Positions 42,035-53,500 of a DNA stretch of 64,000 nt are shown here, in pieces. Source of the DNA: Trichobilharzia regenti. Lineage: Eukaryota; Platyhelminthes; Trematoda; Strigeidida; Schistosomatidae. The stretch covers positions 65,348,887 through 65,412,886 of the forward strand of contig OX235262.1 in the NCBI GenBank assembly GCA_944472135.2, read 5' to 3'. Every line of letters starts with the position of its first letter. Within the stretch, counting starts at the first letter, position 1. The notes under the pieces were generated by a model that ran no database searches, was not told the DNA's origin, and saw only the letters and a list, made by a program, of their open reading frames with translations. The position numbers and the translations under genes are program-made.

Positions 42035-42345
42035 AAGTTAAATTTCAGTAGCGGTGGAGTTATTCTTGTGTGGGATGAGGCTGTTAGCCTCATGACCAAC
42101 CTCCTCTCTTTTCCGAGCTCACTGCCAGCTAGATAAGGTCTAGAAATGTATTAGCCGGGAGTCGAAAGCAGCCAGCAAGCATTCCATCACTAAATCACCT
42201 AAGATACTCCCACTTTACTAACCGGTTACAAACCTGGAAAAGAGGAAGATTGGAGGGTGGCGACCCGACCCGTAAAACACAAAACCACTATTGAAACTTC
42301 TAAGCTTGAAATTTTGTGTCCTAATAGGAAGTAAAAGGAATAAAA
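42035..42345. repeat. Two SINE-A-related relics
   Basis: A minus-strand body (gcggtggagttattc, cctcatgaccaacctcc) and, right after, a plus-strand body/tail (ggaagattggagggtgg ... tgtcctaataggaagtaaaa). They face opposite ways. Confidence 0.5.
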
Positions 42346-42787
42346 TAAACTTTTTTACTGAAATTAAACAGTCTAATACTCCACATTCAGGTTCTCATAA
42401 CAGCGAACTTGAAGCTTTTAACCAGGGTACACCAATAAATTCTTTTCGTTACATTTACAACTGAAAAAATTAGGATTCTCTTTAATATCTTTTGAAATAT
42501 TTACAAATTATTCAAAGTTATTGATTTCCACCGTGGATTTTGTTTTTCTTCTAGTGACCTATTCAGGGTTACATTTGTTTTCAAATTTGACTGTCTGAAA
42601 GTTGAAGAAGGTGTGTGCGTTATTCTTGATCAGAATGATTACTACCAAGCTCAGACAAATATCTTATTCTGCTGAAACCAAGCTTATTCGTCATTTTCAA
42701 CCAAAAATTATCTTTGAAAGATGGCCTATAGGCCAAAGCATTATCATCTGAATAATCAGTCTTAAAATGCGATACTTGTTTATTAGT

Positions 42788-42835
42788 GACCAGCAGTAAA
42801 TGCTTGGATGCGTATTTCGTCCTAGAAAACTAGAA
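42788..42835 (-). repeat. Smα-like hammerhead fragment
   Basis: gcttggatgcgtatttcgtccta is the 3' half of the repeat; the CTGATGA half is missing. Confidence 0.55.
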
Positions 42836-43689
42836 AAACATAAATCCTTCCTTAGTTCCTCTGCAGGCCACCAACAAAAAAGCAACTTTGAGTTCTTAAT
42901 CCTGTTAATGTTGCCGAGACTATTCAAGGAACTAACATATGAAAGTCAAGCTGATCACTGTGGTCAAATATGTCAACGTAATATCACAAACATGAATGGG
43001 TAATTTAAGAATATGATGAGTGGTTTTCTTGCCTAGTCATTATAACTACTCAGATGTTTGTAAGTAGCTTCGTCGTTGCAAACGGTGATCGCTTCTAACA
43101 CAGAAATCAATAGGATGAATAAACTCAGCCTACTTACTGTTTGGATCATAGAATACTATTAGTGACTATGTGGTGCCTAATGGGCCTTGTGTGCCACTGG
43201 TCGAAAGGTCAAAAGTTCTGGTTTCAAACTTAAGAAAGTCAACCTTTATGAATAGTTTGTCTTTTCTGAAAGAGAGTTTTCTGAAGCACAAAAATGATCA
43301 TTTATGCATTAGACCGGTTAAACAATTCTTCACTGAAACACGGGTTTCTTAACAAGCCTACATCAAGACTGATCACAAATGGACTTCAGTCAAAGGACTA
43401 TTACAGATCAGACGGTACTGGACAGATGTTTTGTCTTAGTTTGCAGTCCCTCAGTATTATTCATCAGTTACTCCATCAGGGGTCAAACTGAGGAATTTCA
43501 AGTTGCAAACCGAGGTCGTCTACCATTCAGATATTAGAACAGAATTCAGTGATCACGGATTCTAACTTCCATTTTATGATATGTGGTGCTACCGCCACAC
43601 AATGTTATCGTCTACTATTTGCTCTTATACCCAACCTGGATGACTCCACTAGAACCCTTGAAAACGAAATCACTACTCAATAGTGAATC

Positions 43690-44220
43690 AGGGTGGTATG
43701 CAGATGCCTGATGCCCTGGTGGGAATTCGTTACCAGTGGGACACACACTCACTGGTGACATTTGTTTTCTGTGATACTATATGTTGCGAACCAGCAGAAG
43801 CTAGAATCCATGGACCATTGGGTCTGTCCCAGTGACTGAGCTCATCTTGTAACCTGAAGTACCGCTATTCGATCCCTGATGGAGTCATGGTAGCGTAATG
43901 GTGGAGATTCACAAACTAGGACGAGAAAGTTGTCCAGTACTTCAGTGATTCTCTAAGTGAAGTCGTTCGTGGTCAGTCTTTAGATCAGTCAAATGAGGTA
44001 AGCAATCATTGGAAACCGTGTGACAATAAACAATTTTTCCACCTTACCAGGGGTCGAATCCAGGAGCCTTAGGTTAAGAGAGATTCCATTGGCTATTCAG
44101 TCACTTAATCTTTAACTCCATGGTTTTCAATGATTCTCTGAATAATGTCAGTGTAAACGATAAAATTAATCAAAAAACCTAGAAACCTGAAAATCGAAGT
44201 TACTCACTGACTAGGTAACT
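43690..44220 (+). repeat. SINE-C relic(s)
   Basis: ggaccattgggtctgtccc, ctcatcttgtaacctgaag, a worn B box (ttcgatccctg) and cacaaactaggacgagaaag, with a diverged tail. Confidence 0.6.
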
Positions 44221-44314
44221 TGTATTTAGTAGTATGCTTCACGTTCCTTGACTACCTGTTAACACCACTACATTGTATACATATAGAAATGTGTGTGAGC
44301 TGGATGGTTTAATT

Positions 44315-44528
44315 TTTTTCCTTCACGTCCCCAGTGGAACATAGGGCTTCAAGTTTCTGTAGCAGTGTTTATTTTACAGGGTGGGGTTGCTATCCTCATG
44401 CCCAACCTTTTCCTCTTTACCAGGATTATTTCTGGCTTAGTGAGGTAAAGGAGTGAGTCGCCGGGGATCAAAACCCGCACCATGTGCATGGTCGGCAAGC
44501 ATCCTAACCGCTATACCACCGATGGACA
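44315..44528 (-). mobile_element. SINE-A with 13-bp target duplication
   Basis: Direct repeat GGATGGTTTAATT at 44302-44314 and 44529-44541. Tail ccttcacgtccccagtgg, body ggtggggttgctatcctcat, head atggtcggcaagcatcc with a decayed B box. Internal deletion of about 20 bp in the tail. Confidence 0.9.
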
Positions 44529-44986
44529 GGATGGTTTAATTAAACAGCTTTAGTTGTCCTTTTACTCAACTTCTACAGAGGGCATCATGAGGATGAACAT
44601 TTTTCGGTGTTGTCTCAGCTTACAGATCCTATCGTCGAGGTACATATCACACCGTTAGACTAAGCGGCATCTCCAGTACTAACTTAAAATAACAAAACTT
44701 GAAGTACACTGTACACTTTCTACATCGTGCATGTATCACCTGTTATTTTCACTAATTCTGATTGTCTTCAGTAAGAAATAGAACCTAGTGGATGTTATTT
44801 TCTCCTATGTCATTTTTTATCGATTAATAATTTGTAGAATGATTCACTGCCTATGTCATACAATCAATAATTTCAGTTGTCCACTCATTCAAGGTGAAAT
44901 TGGTTCCCTTTTATACAGACTACGGAATTCGTCAATACGCTGAATAATCACAGTGTTATATCTTTTAGGGAATTTATACTTCAGGA

Positions 44987-45215
44987 GTGCGTCGATGGCA
45001 CAGCGGTTAAGACGCTCGCCAACCATGCACATGGTCCGGGGTTCGATCCCGGCCGACGCACACCTTTACCTCGCTAAGCCAGTAGTGAGACTGGTAAGGA
45101 GGAAAGGTTGGGCATGAGGCTAGCAACCCCATCCTGTAAAAAATCAACACTGCTACGGAACCTTCAAGCCTATAGCTTGGAGCCCTATGTTCCACTGGGA
45201 ACGTGAAGGAAAAAA
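44987..45215 (+). mobile_element. SINE-A, best-preserved copy
   Basis: Starts GTGCGTCGATGGCACAGCGG (A-box region), then ggggttcgatcccgg (B box) and gccgacgcac, closing a tRNA-like acceptor pairing. Body cctttacctcgctaagc, ggttgggcatgaggctagc; end GGAGCCCTATGTTCCACTGG and an A-rich tail. Direct repeat ATACTTCAG at 44976-44984 and 45216-45224. Confidence 0.92.
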
Positions 45216-45224
45216 ATACTTCAG

Positions 45225-47470
45225 AAGAAAAAAACAGAAGAGAGGAACGAACTAACTTATTAACTTACTTATAAAATGTAGTAGAATTGCCGTGGACAAC
45301 GTAAAAATCATTCTCTGGCCGTTGTTGTCAACTGGTTAGTTTTTTTCTATTCCAACAGTCTATACACTCAACTAAGCGAGAATACAATGAAAACTAATAA
45401 ACTGAAAAATTATACGATAAATGAATGTTTTCTATGTACAGATCTATTTCGCAGTGCATACAGACAAAGACATAGACGAACATATGCACTCATACACACA
45501 CAGTTCCACATTACGCCATAATGAATTACTTTCTTAGTACATTACGGTACATCATACTGCGTTGCAGTATGATCATTATTATTCCTGGCAATATTCACTG
45601 ATTGATTTAGCTATTTGGCGCATTTTTATCATCGATATGAAAGTTTTTTGATGAGGAGAGTTCAAAATAGTTTCTTTATTTACTTGTTTAAGTGATGAAA
45701 CGAACATTTTAGTGCTACTATAGCAGCGTGTGCTACTGACAAAATTTATAAGTAGTATATATATAGAAACATAAATATGTATATCGTCTGTAGAAATATC
45801 GAATAGCGAAGAGATGGATGTAAGAGAGAAGAGAAATTAGCAACGGGAATTAACAGTGCTTGTGAAACAACATGGAAAACATAAAAGGAAGATAAAGGAA
45901 TACAAAAGGAGAAACATGTGCAAATTGTAATTTAGATATAAAATGGTAGACGTATTTTTGCCTATATCTGTGCAACGTGTTACAACTCACGTCGGTATTA
46001 CCACTGATCGTGCCACCTTCATTACTACGCATGTCATTGGCAATAACTACACTCGTACTACTACTGCCGGTCACAACACATTTACTAGTGTTCAGATTAG
46101 TCCCACTAAGATTTAAGTGGAATTGAAGTTCTGTTCTGCAGATCCTGGAGTTGTGGAGGCATGACTGATTTCACTCAGAATGTACACCCCTTGTAGAACT
46201 ATCGAAGACAAAGAACAAGTTTTCCCCAGTAATTTTCAGTTTTTCAGAAGTGCATATCAACGACTTCACCAGCAATCGAAAACGGAAACTGTAGTGAACA
46301 AGGGAGCATATCGATCTTCAGCCATTAGGTCATAATCTGCTGAACCATGAGTCCTAACTTCTATTATTTCTTGGTGATATAGCCTTAATCCCTGATATAT
46401 ATCAGAAGAATGGTAAGTGATTTTCGTGAAGTTGGGGAGTGCACAGTACTGAATGAGTTGAAAAACAATGAAAGAACATGTGCTCAGTGCTACCTGATTT
46501 TCAGCTGCCCTATTATCAATGTTAGTTCGTGGTAGAATTTGGCTATTATTATTAACTCCTTGCCTTTTATTTTGAACGTACGGCTTCAACCATACATCTT
46601 CATAGTCCCTCATCTTCTACCATCACTTCCATTTACCTCATTTCGTCTTTCACACAACCTTCCTTATGTCATCTTCATACATTTAACCCATCACTTGTCA
46701 CTCAAGTTTGATTTGACCATCTATCTGCCTGACGTGTAACATCACTCAAAGGACCCATCAACGTTTATTTCCAATCTATCTGCATTCCCCGCTCTGTATA
46801 TTTGTTAGGTAATCGGTTGTCTAGCATTGTTCACTACCAAAAGCATAAAATAAAGCTGAGTTGAATGACCTTCATTCACATGTTGACTGCTTTTTGGTTA
46901 TGTAGTATTTTTTCATCGATATATTTCTCTCAATGTTTTCTGTTTTCTCATTTAGCTACTTTCTTTCATATATAATGAAGATAATGTACCATTAATCCAT
47001 TCTGCTTACATCACACCTACACATACATACACAGAGAGATAGAGGCACAAACATATGCACACACATATGCATCTATGCTCCTCCATTATTTTTAAAAAAA
47101 GTGTTTTTAAACAGAAGGCAAAAGAAAGAAAAGATGTTTATGTTATTCTTAACAATATTGTTTTTAATATGTATATTATTGCTTCTCTGACTAATCAAAA
47201 GAAAAAAGAAAATATTGCTACTTTAAGTTATTTGTTTATTTATTCTGATTACTAACTGATTTCCATCTCTTTTACCTTTTTTAATACTATGAATAAAGCC
47301 AAAGATGAAGTAAATATGCTTGTTTGTTTATTAAATAACTTATCGATTGTTTACACATCATTGTATACAGAATGACTTTTCATTGACTAAGAAATGCAAA
47401 GTATACTTGGATATACCAGGATTTGTTACACGTGTGACTTTCGTATAAACTGGATTCATCTTGTATTTAA
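45225..47470. other. Mostly unrecognised sequence
   Basis: Apart from the weak candidate exon at 45991-46135 and CA-rich short repeats near 47020-47070, nothing can be called. Confidence 0.5.
45991..46135 (-). CDS. Candidate exon, unknown gene
   Basis: An open stretch of 48 codons bounded by ctgcag acceptor and gac|gtgagt donor. The translation is Ser/Thr/Asn-rich (for example CVVTGSSSTSVVIANDM) and resembles no family I recognise. A second open stretch with a weak donor lies upstream at 46500-46613 (MRDYEDVWLKPYV), but its phase does not match directly. Could be part of a minus-strand gene or chance. Confidence 0.22.
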
Positions 47471-47473
47471 TTG

Positions 47474-47550
47474 GTGGATGGTGACTAGCAGTGGAATCCA
47501 CGATGCGCATTTCGTCCTATTTGGGACTCGTCATCTGGATATACCTGCAT
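47474..47550 (-). repeat. Smα-like hammerhead repeat
   Basis: On the minus strand: gtatatccag, then a core altered to ATGACGA, then gtcccaaataggac (stem II intact), gaaatgcgcatc (GAAA and stem III intact) and gtggattccactgctag. One core segment is the only obvious damage. Confidence 0.8.
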
Positions 47551-47744
47551 TTCTCAGTGAGTGATGATTCATCTTGTTTCATCAATGCTTATTAGAGGTA
47601 GACTTTATCCGCGGAAATCGATAGCTAGAGGACTAATACTGTAGTTTGAAACACTTTTTTTCACAATGAATCGTGCCTATGAACTTCAGGTCACGAGATG
47701 AACATACTGACATTTAACCACCGGTTCATAATCCAATGGTCTAT

Positions 47745-47995
47745 GGGTTCTAACTGCTATCGATTAACACTGTAGTGTTACCTACATCTTGTTTGAGCAT
47801 AGATTTTTTTGAATACAGCTTGATTTCACACCGTATTTTTTCCCACAGGTATGGAATTTTCAGCATGTAATATCGGTAGCCCAAATTTATCAGGCCAACC
47901 ACTGATTTTAGATGTGTGCCGGCCAAGGGATAGAACCCTAGACCATGTGCATGGTCGGCGAGTGTCCTAACCAATGTGCCACTGACGTACATAAT
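47745..47995 (-). mobile_element. SINE-B copy (SINE-A-like head, different body)
   Basis: Head at right: gtacgtcagtggcacattgg, ccatgcacatggtc, then a worn B box (ggttctatccc). Body at left: ggtatggaattttcagcatg, tcggtagcccaaattt. Shares the body with 63603-63800, not with SINE-A. Confidence 0.78.
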
Positions 47996-48118
47996 AAAAG
48001 TTAAAAAGTGAACCTTCTACTTCATCATAGCCTAATGAATGAATTAATAAATACTATAGTGAAGTGTTGATTACGCTTAGTGGATAAACAACTTATGTTC
48101 TTTATCGATCCTCGGATA

Positions 48119-48190
48119 ACAGCTGAGTCCTGGATGCACTTTTCATACGATTTGGGACTCATCAGACCCATGTTACTGCATCTCAGTGGA
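48119..48190 (-). repeat. Smα-like hammerhead repeat with intact CTGATGA
   Basis: Minus strand: ggtCTGATGAgtcccaaatc, then gtatGAAAagtgcatccagg. Both conserved core boxes are present, but the second strand of stem II (GGAC) has become GTAT, so the fold is weakened. Confidence 0.7.
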
Positions 48191-48384
48191 TGACAACTTT
48201 CCTAGCGAGATTGAGACCTAGTACCAATCATTTAAACAGCCATAAACTGGTCCATCAGGCTACTGGTCCGCAACGACATGTACCATTTGTTATTCACTGA
48301 AACTCTGAAATTTCTTGTTGGTTGATTTTAATGAACTGAAATGCTTAATGATAGAAAAGATTTGTAACTCAGGTGGATGATTTG

Positions 48385-48524
48385 CAATTGATAGTGTTCT
48401 CTGAGACTCATGAAGAAATTTAAATCATTTCACTTTATCCTAAATACTGCGCTGAAGATGTCGTCCAGAATGACGATGAAAGCTCCGCAATTAAACCAAG
48501 GAGCTCAGAGAACACTATCAATTG
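48385..48524 (+). ncRNA. Hammerhead-like structure inside a 21-bp inverted repeat
   Basis: Arms CAATTGATAGTGTTCTCTGAG and its exact complement (48504-48524). Inside, near 48452: CTGAAGA core, stem II GTCGTC/GACGAT with loop cagaat, GAAA, stem III AGCTCC/GGAGCT, then C at the cleavage position. Stem I would be the outer arms, with about 48 unpaired bases on the 5' side. Similar ribozymes occur in PLE terminal repeats. Confidence 0.5.
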
Positions 48525-48529
48525 AAATG

Positions 48530-49405
48530 CTTAATCTCTGTCGGCATGCCAACCTCTAGTACCAACGCCTTGGTGATGCCTTTAGGTTGAAAATTAAAGT
48601 CCGTTTTGTTGGCTGCTTATCATAACTATTCCACTTCTTGAGATCACACAAGGCAAGTAAGAAAATCACCTTGTGTCACAAATAAGGTATGAAAATATTA
48701 CTTTGACATTTTATTGAAGTTTTTCCAAGTAGTATAGCGTCAGGGTTTCTACGGAAGAAAACTTAAACTAAGCCATTCAATACAAGACTTTGTGACACCA
48801 TAAGTAGTTGAATTTTTAGCTTGATATATAAATATACATATCAAAAAGTCATTACCGTTGGTTTCCCCCAAATTTGATGGTAGGATAGATGCTCGCCATT
48901 GACATTGGCTGAATTGGAAGAAATTGGTATTCTTGGGTCATTTAATTCTATCCAAATGGTTGAATGGTCAAAGAGGCCACGGCTCTTTCTTTCTTATTTC
49001 GTACTCTCCATTCTATTTATTCATGCTTCCCTCTACCCCCCCCCCCAAAAAAAATAACAGTTCGTAAACTGCACGTATTTTGCCATAATACACAATTTTT
49101 TATCAAAACTCGATCTTTTCATTTAATTTCTATTTTATCTTGAATGGGATTCATTATACTTACAAATTTTGATGCCCATCAAATAAACAGTTATTGTAAG
49201 TATAAAAAAAAGAAACCATCTCTTCTCTGAAACATAAACCATCACTTTTCCACTATTACTTAGTAAGTCTTCTCTGTTAAAAAATACTACGGATGAAAAA
49301 GTATGAAGTAATCATTCAGTTGAATCATTCAGAATAAGCACTTATGCTTGATATGGGTTTTGTAGTCTACCTCCTTCATAAACAAGAATTAACTGCAAAC
49401 TTAAG
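48530..49405. other. Nothing recognised
   Basis: AT-rich sequence with a C8 run and an A-run near 49040. Confidence 0.5.
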
Positions 49406-49775
49406 TAATTTAATAATAATAATAATTTGCTTTATTCCAAAACAGTACTTGTGATACAGAATGGAATTCTCAGCATTTTGTCTACAGTATTGCATCCAGT
49501 TAGTACATTATCAATAAATAAAGTTCTACATAGATTAAGGAAATCTCAGTTCATTATGACAACAACTTATTGGCATGTCGGAAAAGCCAAAATTGAACAG
49601 AGTGTTTGAAGGTGTTAGAAAAGTAGATGCTTGCATATTTACTGGCGTAAGCAGAAGAAAGAAACAAAACACCACATAAGAGAGAAAAGAAAAGAGAGGG
49701 AGAGAAAAGGAAAAGAAAGAAAGAAAACGTTGTACCTACAAAAGACATGAATTGGAAAGACGAGATCCAGTCGTT

Positions 49776-50550
49776 CTACTGACTATTTAATAAGTTATAA
49801 GTTTCACGCCTAATGCTTTCTATATCGCAGAGAACATGAGCTAAGTAGGGTATGGTTGAGTTTTTGCACTTACTAGTGCGAGCATACAGTTTTCTATATA
49901 GGCTTCTGGTTTTCCCTGATGAGATACAAGGGGAGAGTTGTGAATGAAGAGCGTGGTTTGAGTTAGATAAAATCGATTTAGCCCATTTTTCATATGAGTC
50001 CATGTGCCTGTCAACCAGAATATTAACAAGCTGGTTAAGTGGCACGTTGCTTACCCTATTGACAGCCTTCAACATCCTGCGTAATAAGGCATAGTCTTTC
50101 TTCAGTAGCCCAGTAAAAACTAAGGGGGAACAATAGAGAATAATAGGCAGAATGCGAAACTTAACAAATTGTAGGAGTAAGGGTTGGGTTATACCAGAAT
50201 GTCTTAACTTCTTGATGTAGAATGTAAGACGGAATATTTTCTTAGAAATCATCAAGATATGAGACGACCAGGAAAGATCAGCAGATAGAATGACTCCTAG
50301 ATATTTAATTTCCGACTTGGTTTCTGTTTTAGTGCCATCTATGTTGCAGACCTCATGAGTGCTAACCAGTTTGTTTAGGCCAGATTTATGCCTAAATGTG
50401 AAATTGACTGTTTGGCATTTAGAGGGGTTTCAGGTTACACCGTTTTCCTTGGACCACTGACTGATTTCTGATAAGAATCCATTTAGTTTGAAGCAGTCAC
50501 TTTGACATTTGACAGGTAAAGATACAGTCATATCGTCAGCATATTTGACA
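49776..50550 (-). pseudogene. CR1-like RT C-terminal portion
   Basis: From the YADD motif to the C-terminus: YADDMTVSLPV, one TGA, then NPSKCQTVNFTF, YLGVILSADLSW, and the thumb/C-terminal region starting MISKKIFRLTFYIKKL and ending LLNSQ. Broken by the PLE insertion and the stop. Confidence 0.83.
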
Positions 50551-50559
50551 AAATTAATG

Positions 50560-53500
50560 TCATAGAAAAGAAAAAGTGTTCAGCAAAGAGTTACTCTTTT
50601 CGGCGATATCATTCTCAAGCTGTACAAATCGCAAATTTATAGTAATTTGTCTTGGCAACAAAAGGAATATTTCCAAAGATGTGTTAATGCAATTGTTAGT
50701 TTTTGACAAACAGATTACGTAATTTTGAAGGCGTTAATCGGTTAGAAACTAAAATAAAGTTACAAAAGTAGGTTGGGTGACGTAATCTAATTGGTAGGGT
50801 TCAATGAAAAAATGAATGAGAGTCAAGTTAATAATCTGAGTAGAATTCACTTGAAAATGAATGAGAGTTAAGTTAATAAGCTGAGTAGAATTCACTTAAA
50901 AATAAACGAAAATCGAGTTAGCAACAGTCGTCATGAGCGTAGAGATTTAATAGAGGGTGGGGATAGAAAATAATGCAATTAAGAAATAGACAAACAAAGA
51001 AGAAAGAGGTAAGACAAAATTACGTATTTGGTGTTAAGATAGATCAGGACCATTGTAGATTTAGTGACTGAACAAACTTCTTTTGTATGCAGAGTTCAGG
51101 ATTCAATATGTGAATTGCCATTGCTTCTGCAGTTTGAAGAAGTTTAATTCGTACTCTTTTGGCAAGATTTCCACGTATTGTGTAGATAACTGAGAAGTTG
51201 TTTTGTGGGTTTGCTTGGTGTCCGGATTCGATCAAGTGTTCTAGGATGGAGCTGTGGCGGGGGGATCTTCTTTCTCCTTTATAAAACCATGAAGGTAAGT
51301 GTTCGCTGATTCGTTTGGATAGCAAACGCTGGGTACGGCCGACATACCTAGCTCCACATGAGCAGGTGAATTGGTAGATGCACATTGATGAGGCCCCCAG
51401 TGGAAGCTTATCCTTCACGTTCGTGCGAATCATTGGTTTCGTAGAGAAAGTTAGTCTGAGTTCCGCTGCGAAGAAGGTTTTCTTCAGTGAACGGCACAGG
51501 CGGTTTCTAAGTATTTCTGCTGAAGAATCTCCGTTGAATTGTAGATTCAAATAGAGAAGTTTCTTGGGAGCAGTAAGCATGGATGGTTTTTGTGTTTTCG
51601 GCTTCATAGCTTTTGTGATGAAACGTTCCGGGTAACCGTTTTCAAGAAGGATTCTTTTCAGGGTCTTCAGCTCTTCTTCTATAGTTTCCGGACTGCAAAT
51701 GTTGTGGATTCTGTGAGTCAGTGAGCGGATCAGATTTCGTTTTGTATATATAGGCACCCAACTGTGAAAGCTGATGAGTTGTCCATTCCATGTCGGTTTT
51801 CTGTGAATGGATCTTTTGAGTGTCCCATCTTGTTCGCGTCTTGCTAGTTGCACGTCCAGAAAAGATATTGTTGCGTTGGACTCCTTCTCTAGTGTGAACT
51901 GGATTGCTGGATGGCAACTGTTGAAGAAGTCCAATATGTTCTCCAAATTTTCCTCATTATTGGCGATAATAAAAGTATCGTCCACGTATCTCTTGTAGAA
52001 TCCGAAGTTATCTATTATCTTCTTTAGGTGTGTATTTTCTAGTTTTGACATGAAAATATCTGCAAGCAGCGGGCCGAGTGGTGAGCCCATAGCTATACCA
52101 TCTTTTTGTCTATATATTTCATTATTGAAAGTGAATTGGACGTTTAGAGTACATCTTAATAGGAGTTCCTTCAAATAGTCAGTGGGGATACCAATGTTCA
52201 TCTCCTTTGAATCAATATATTCACATATATAGCATATTGTTTCGGTTAGTGGGACGTTTGTAAACAGTGATACCACATCTAGTGAGAACATGGTTTGATT
52301 GGAAACGCTGACGTTTTCAATGGAATTGACAAAATCGAAGGAGTCTCGAAGTGAGTGGCGGGAGATTTGCTTTCTGACTGGTTCTAGTATGTTTACTAGC
52401 CATTGTGCGGTACTGTGATAAGGTGAATTAGTCATATCGAGAATGGGTCGAAGAGGTACGTTTTTCTTGTGCACTTTTGGTAGTCCATATAGCCGGGGTA
52501 TATTTGAGCCCGACGGTTTCAACGATTCGAAGGTTTCGAGATCGATGAATGATTCAGTCTTTAGTTTTCGGAGAAGGTTCGTTAGTTTTTGTTCAGTTTG
52601 TTCCGTCATGTTCTTTTCCTTTGCTGGTTTTATGAATTTAGATTCGTCGGATAGGATGGTCAGCATTTTACTTACGTAGTCTTCACGATTCATGACTACG
52701 ATTCCCCCACCTTTATCCGGGCGTAACAGAATAATCTCTTTGTTGTTTATTAATTCCTTGAGCTCTTTATAGTGTTTTTTGGTCAGTATTGACTTTCCAT
52801 TTGGTTTGGTATTCATAAATTTATGGCAACTGTCGAGTACTACCGACCTGAACTGTTGCAGGTTCTCTTCGGAAGTTGGTGATAGATCATGTGTTTGGTT
52901 TATCAGGTTTTCGAACTGGACTTGGGATTGAAGTTTTTGGATTTTTGATGGTTTTGTGCAGAACTTTGGACCGAGGGACAGTGCTTCTAGTTGAAGTTCT
53001 GACAGCTCAATGTTTGACAGGTTAAATACGTATTTTTCTGGATTGCTTGGGAATGGACGTTCAGGGTCACTCGTCGGCTTCAGGCTTTTAATAAGGTTTG
53101 ACTTGGCATTCTCACATTGTTTCTGTGCAACTTCTTCGACATATTCTTCGAACGATTGGCGTAGTTCTTGGTCTAAATCGTGAACTGCGTGAGCTCGTAA
53201 GTCAACATTTCGTTCTAGTTCAGGGATACGTGATTGGATGGAGTCAATGTTGTTTAGTGTGTGTCGCCTGAGCGTTCTGGTATTCGGATGGATGTGGTTT
53301 CGTCTGAGGGACTTCCAGTACATCTTTGGATATTCGTGCCGATCTAAACATTCTCTCAAGAACTGAATCTCTGCCTTCGCTACTGCAAGCTTGACGGAGT
53401 AACGCAGGAAACGGTCCAGCTCCTTCACCGTCACTGGGTCCTTGCAACGTTTCAGTAGCTTGAAAATTCCCATTCAGTCATAGAAAAGAAAAAGTGTTCA

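Noticed and set aside
44987..45062. Functional tRNA gene at the start of SINE-A
   Set aside because: Acceptor-like ends pair, but the anticodon arm is irregular and it is followed by a SINE body, A-rich tail and target duplication.
51642..53447. Extra minus- and plus-strand open frames over the PLE ORF
   Set aside because: Alternative-frame shadows of the 809-aa PLE protein.
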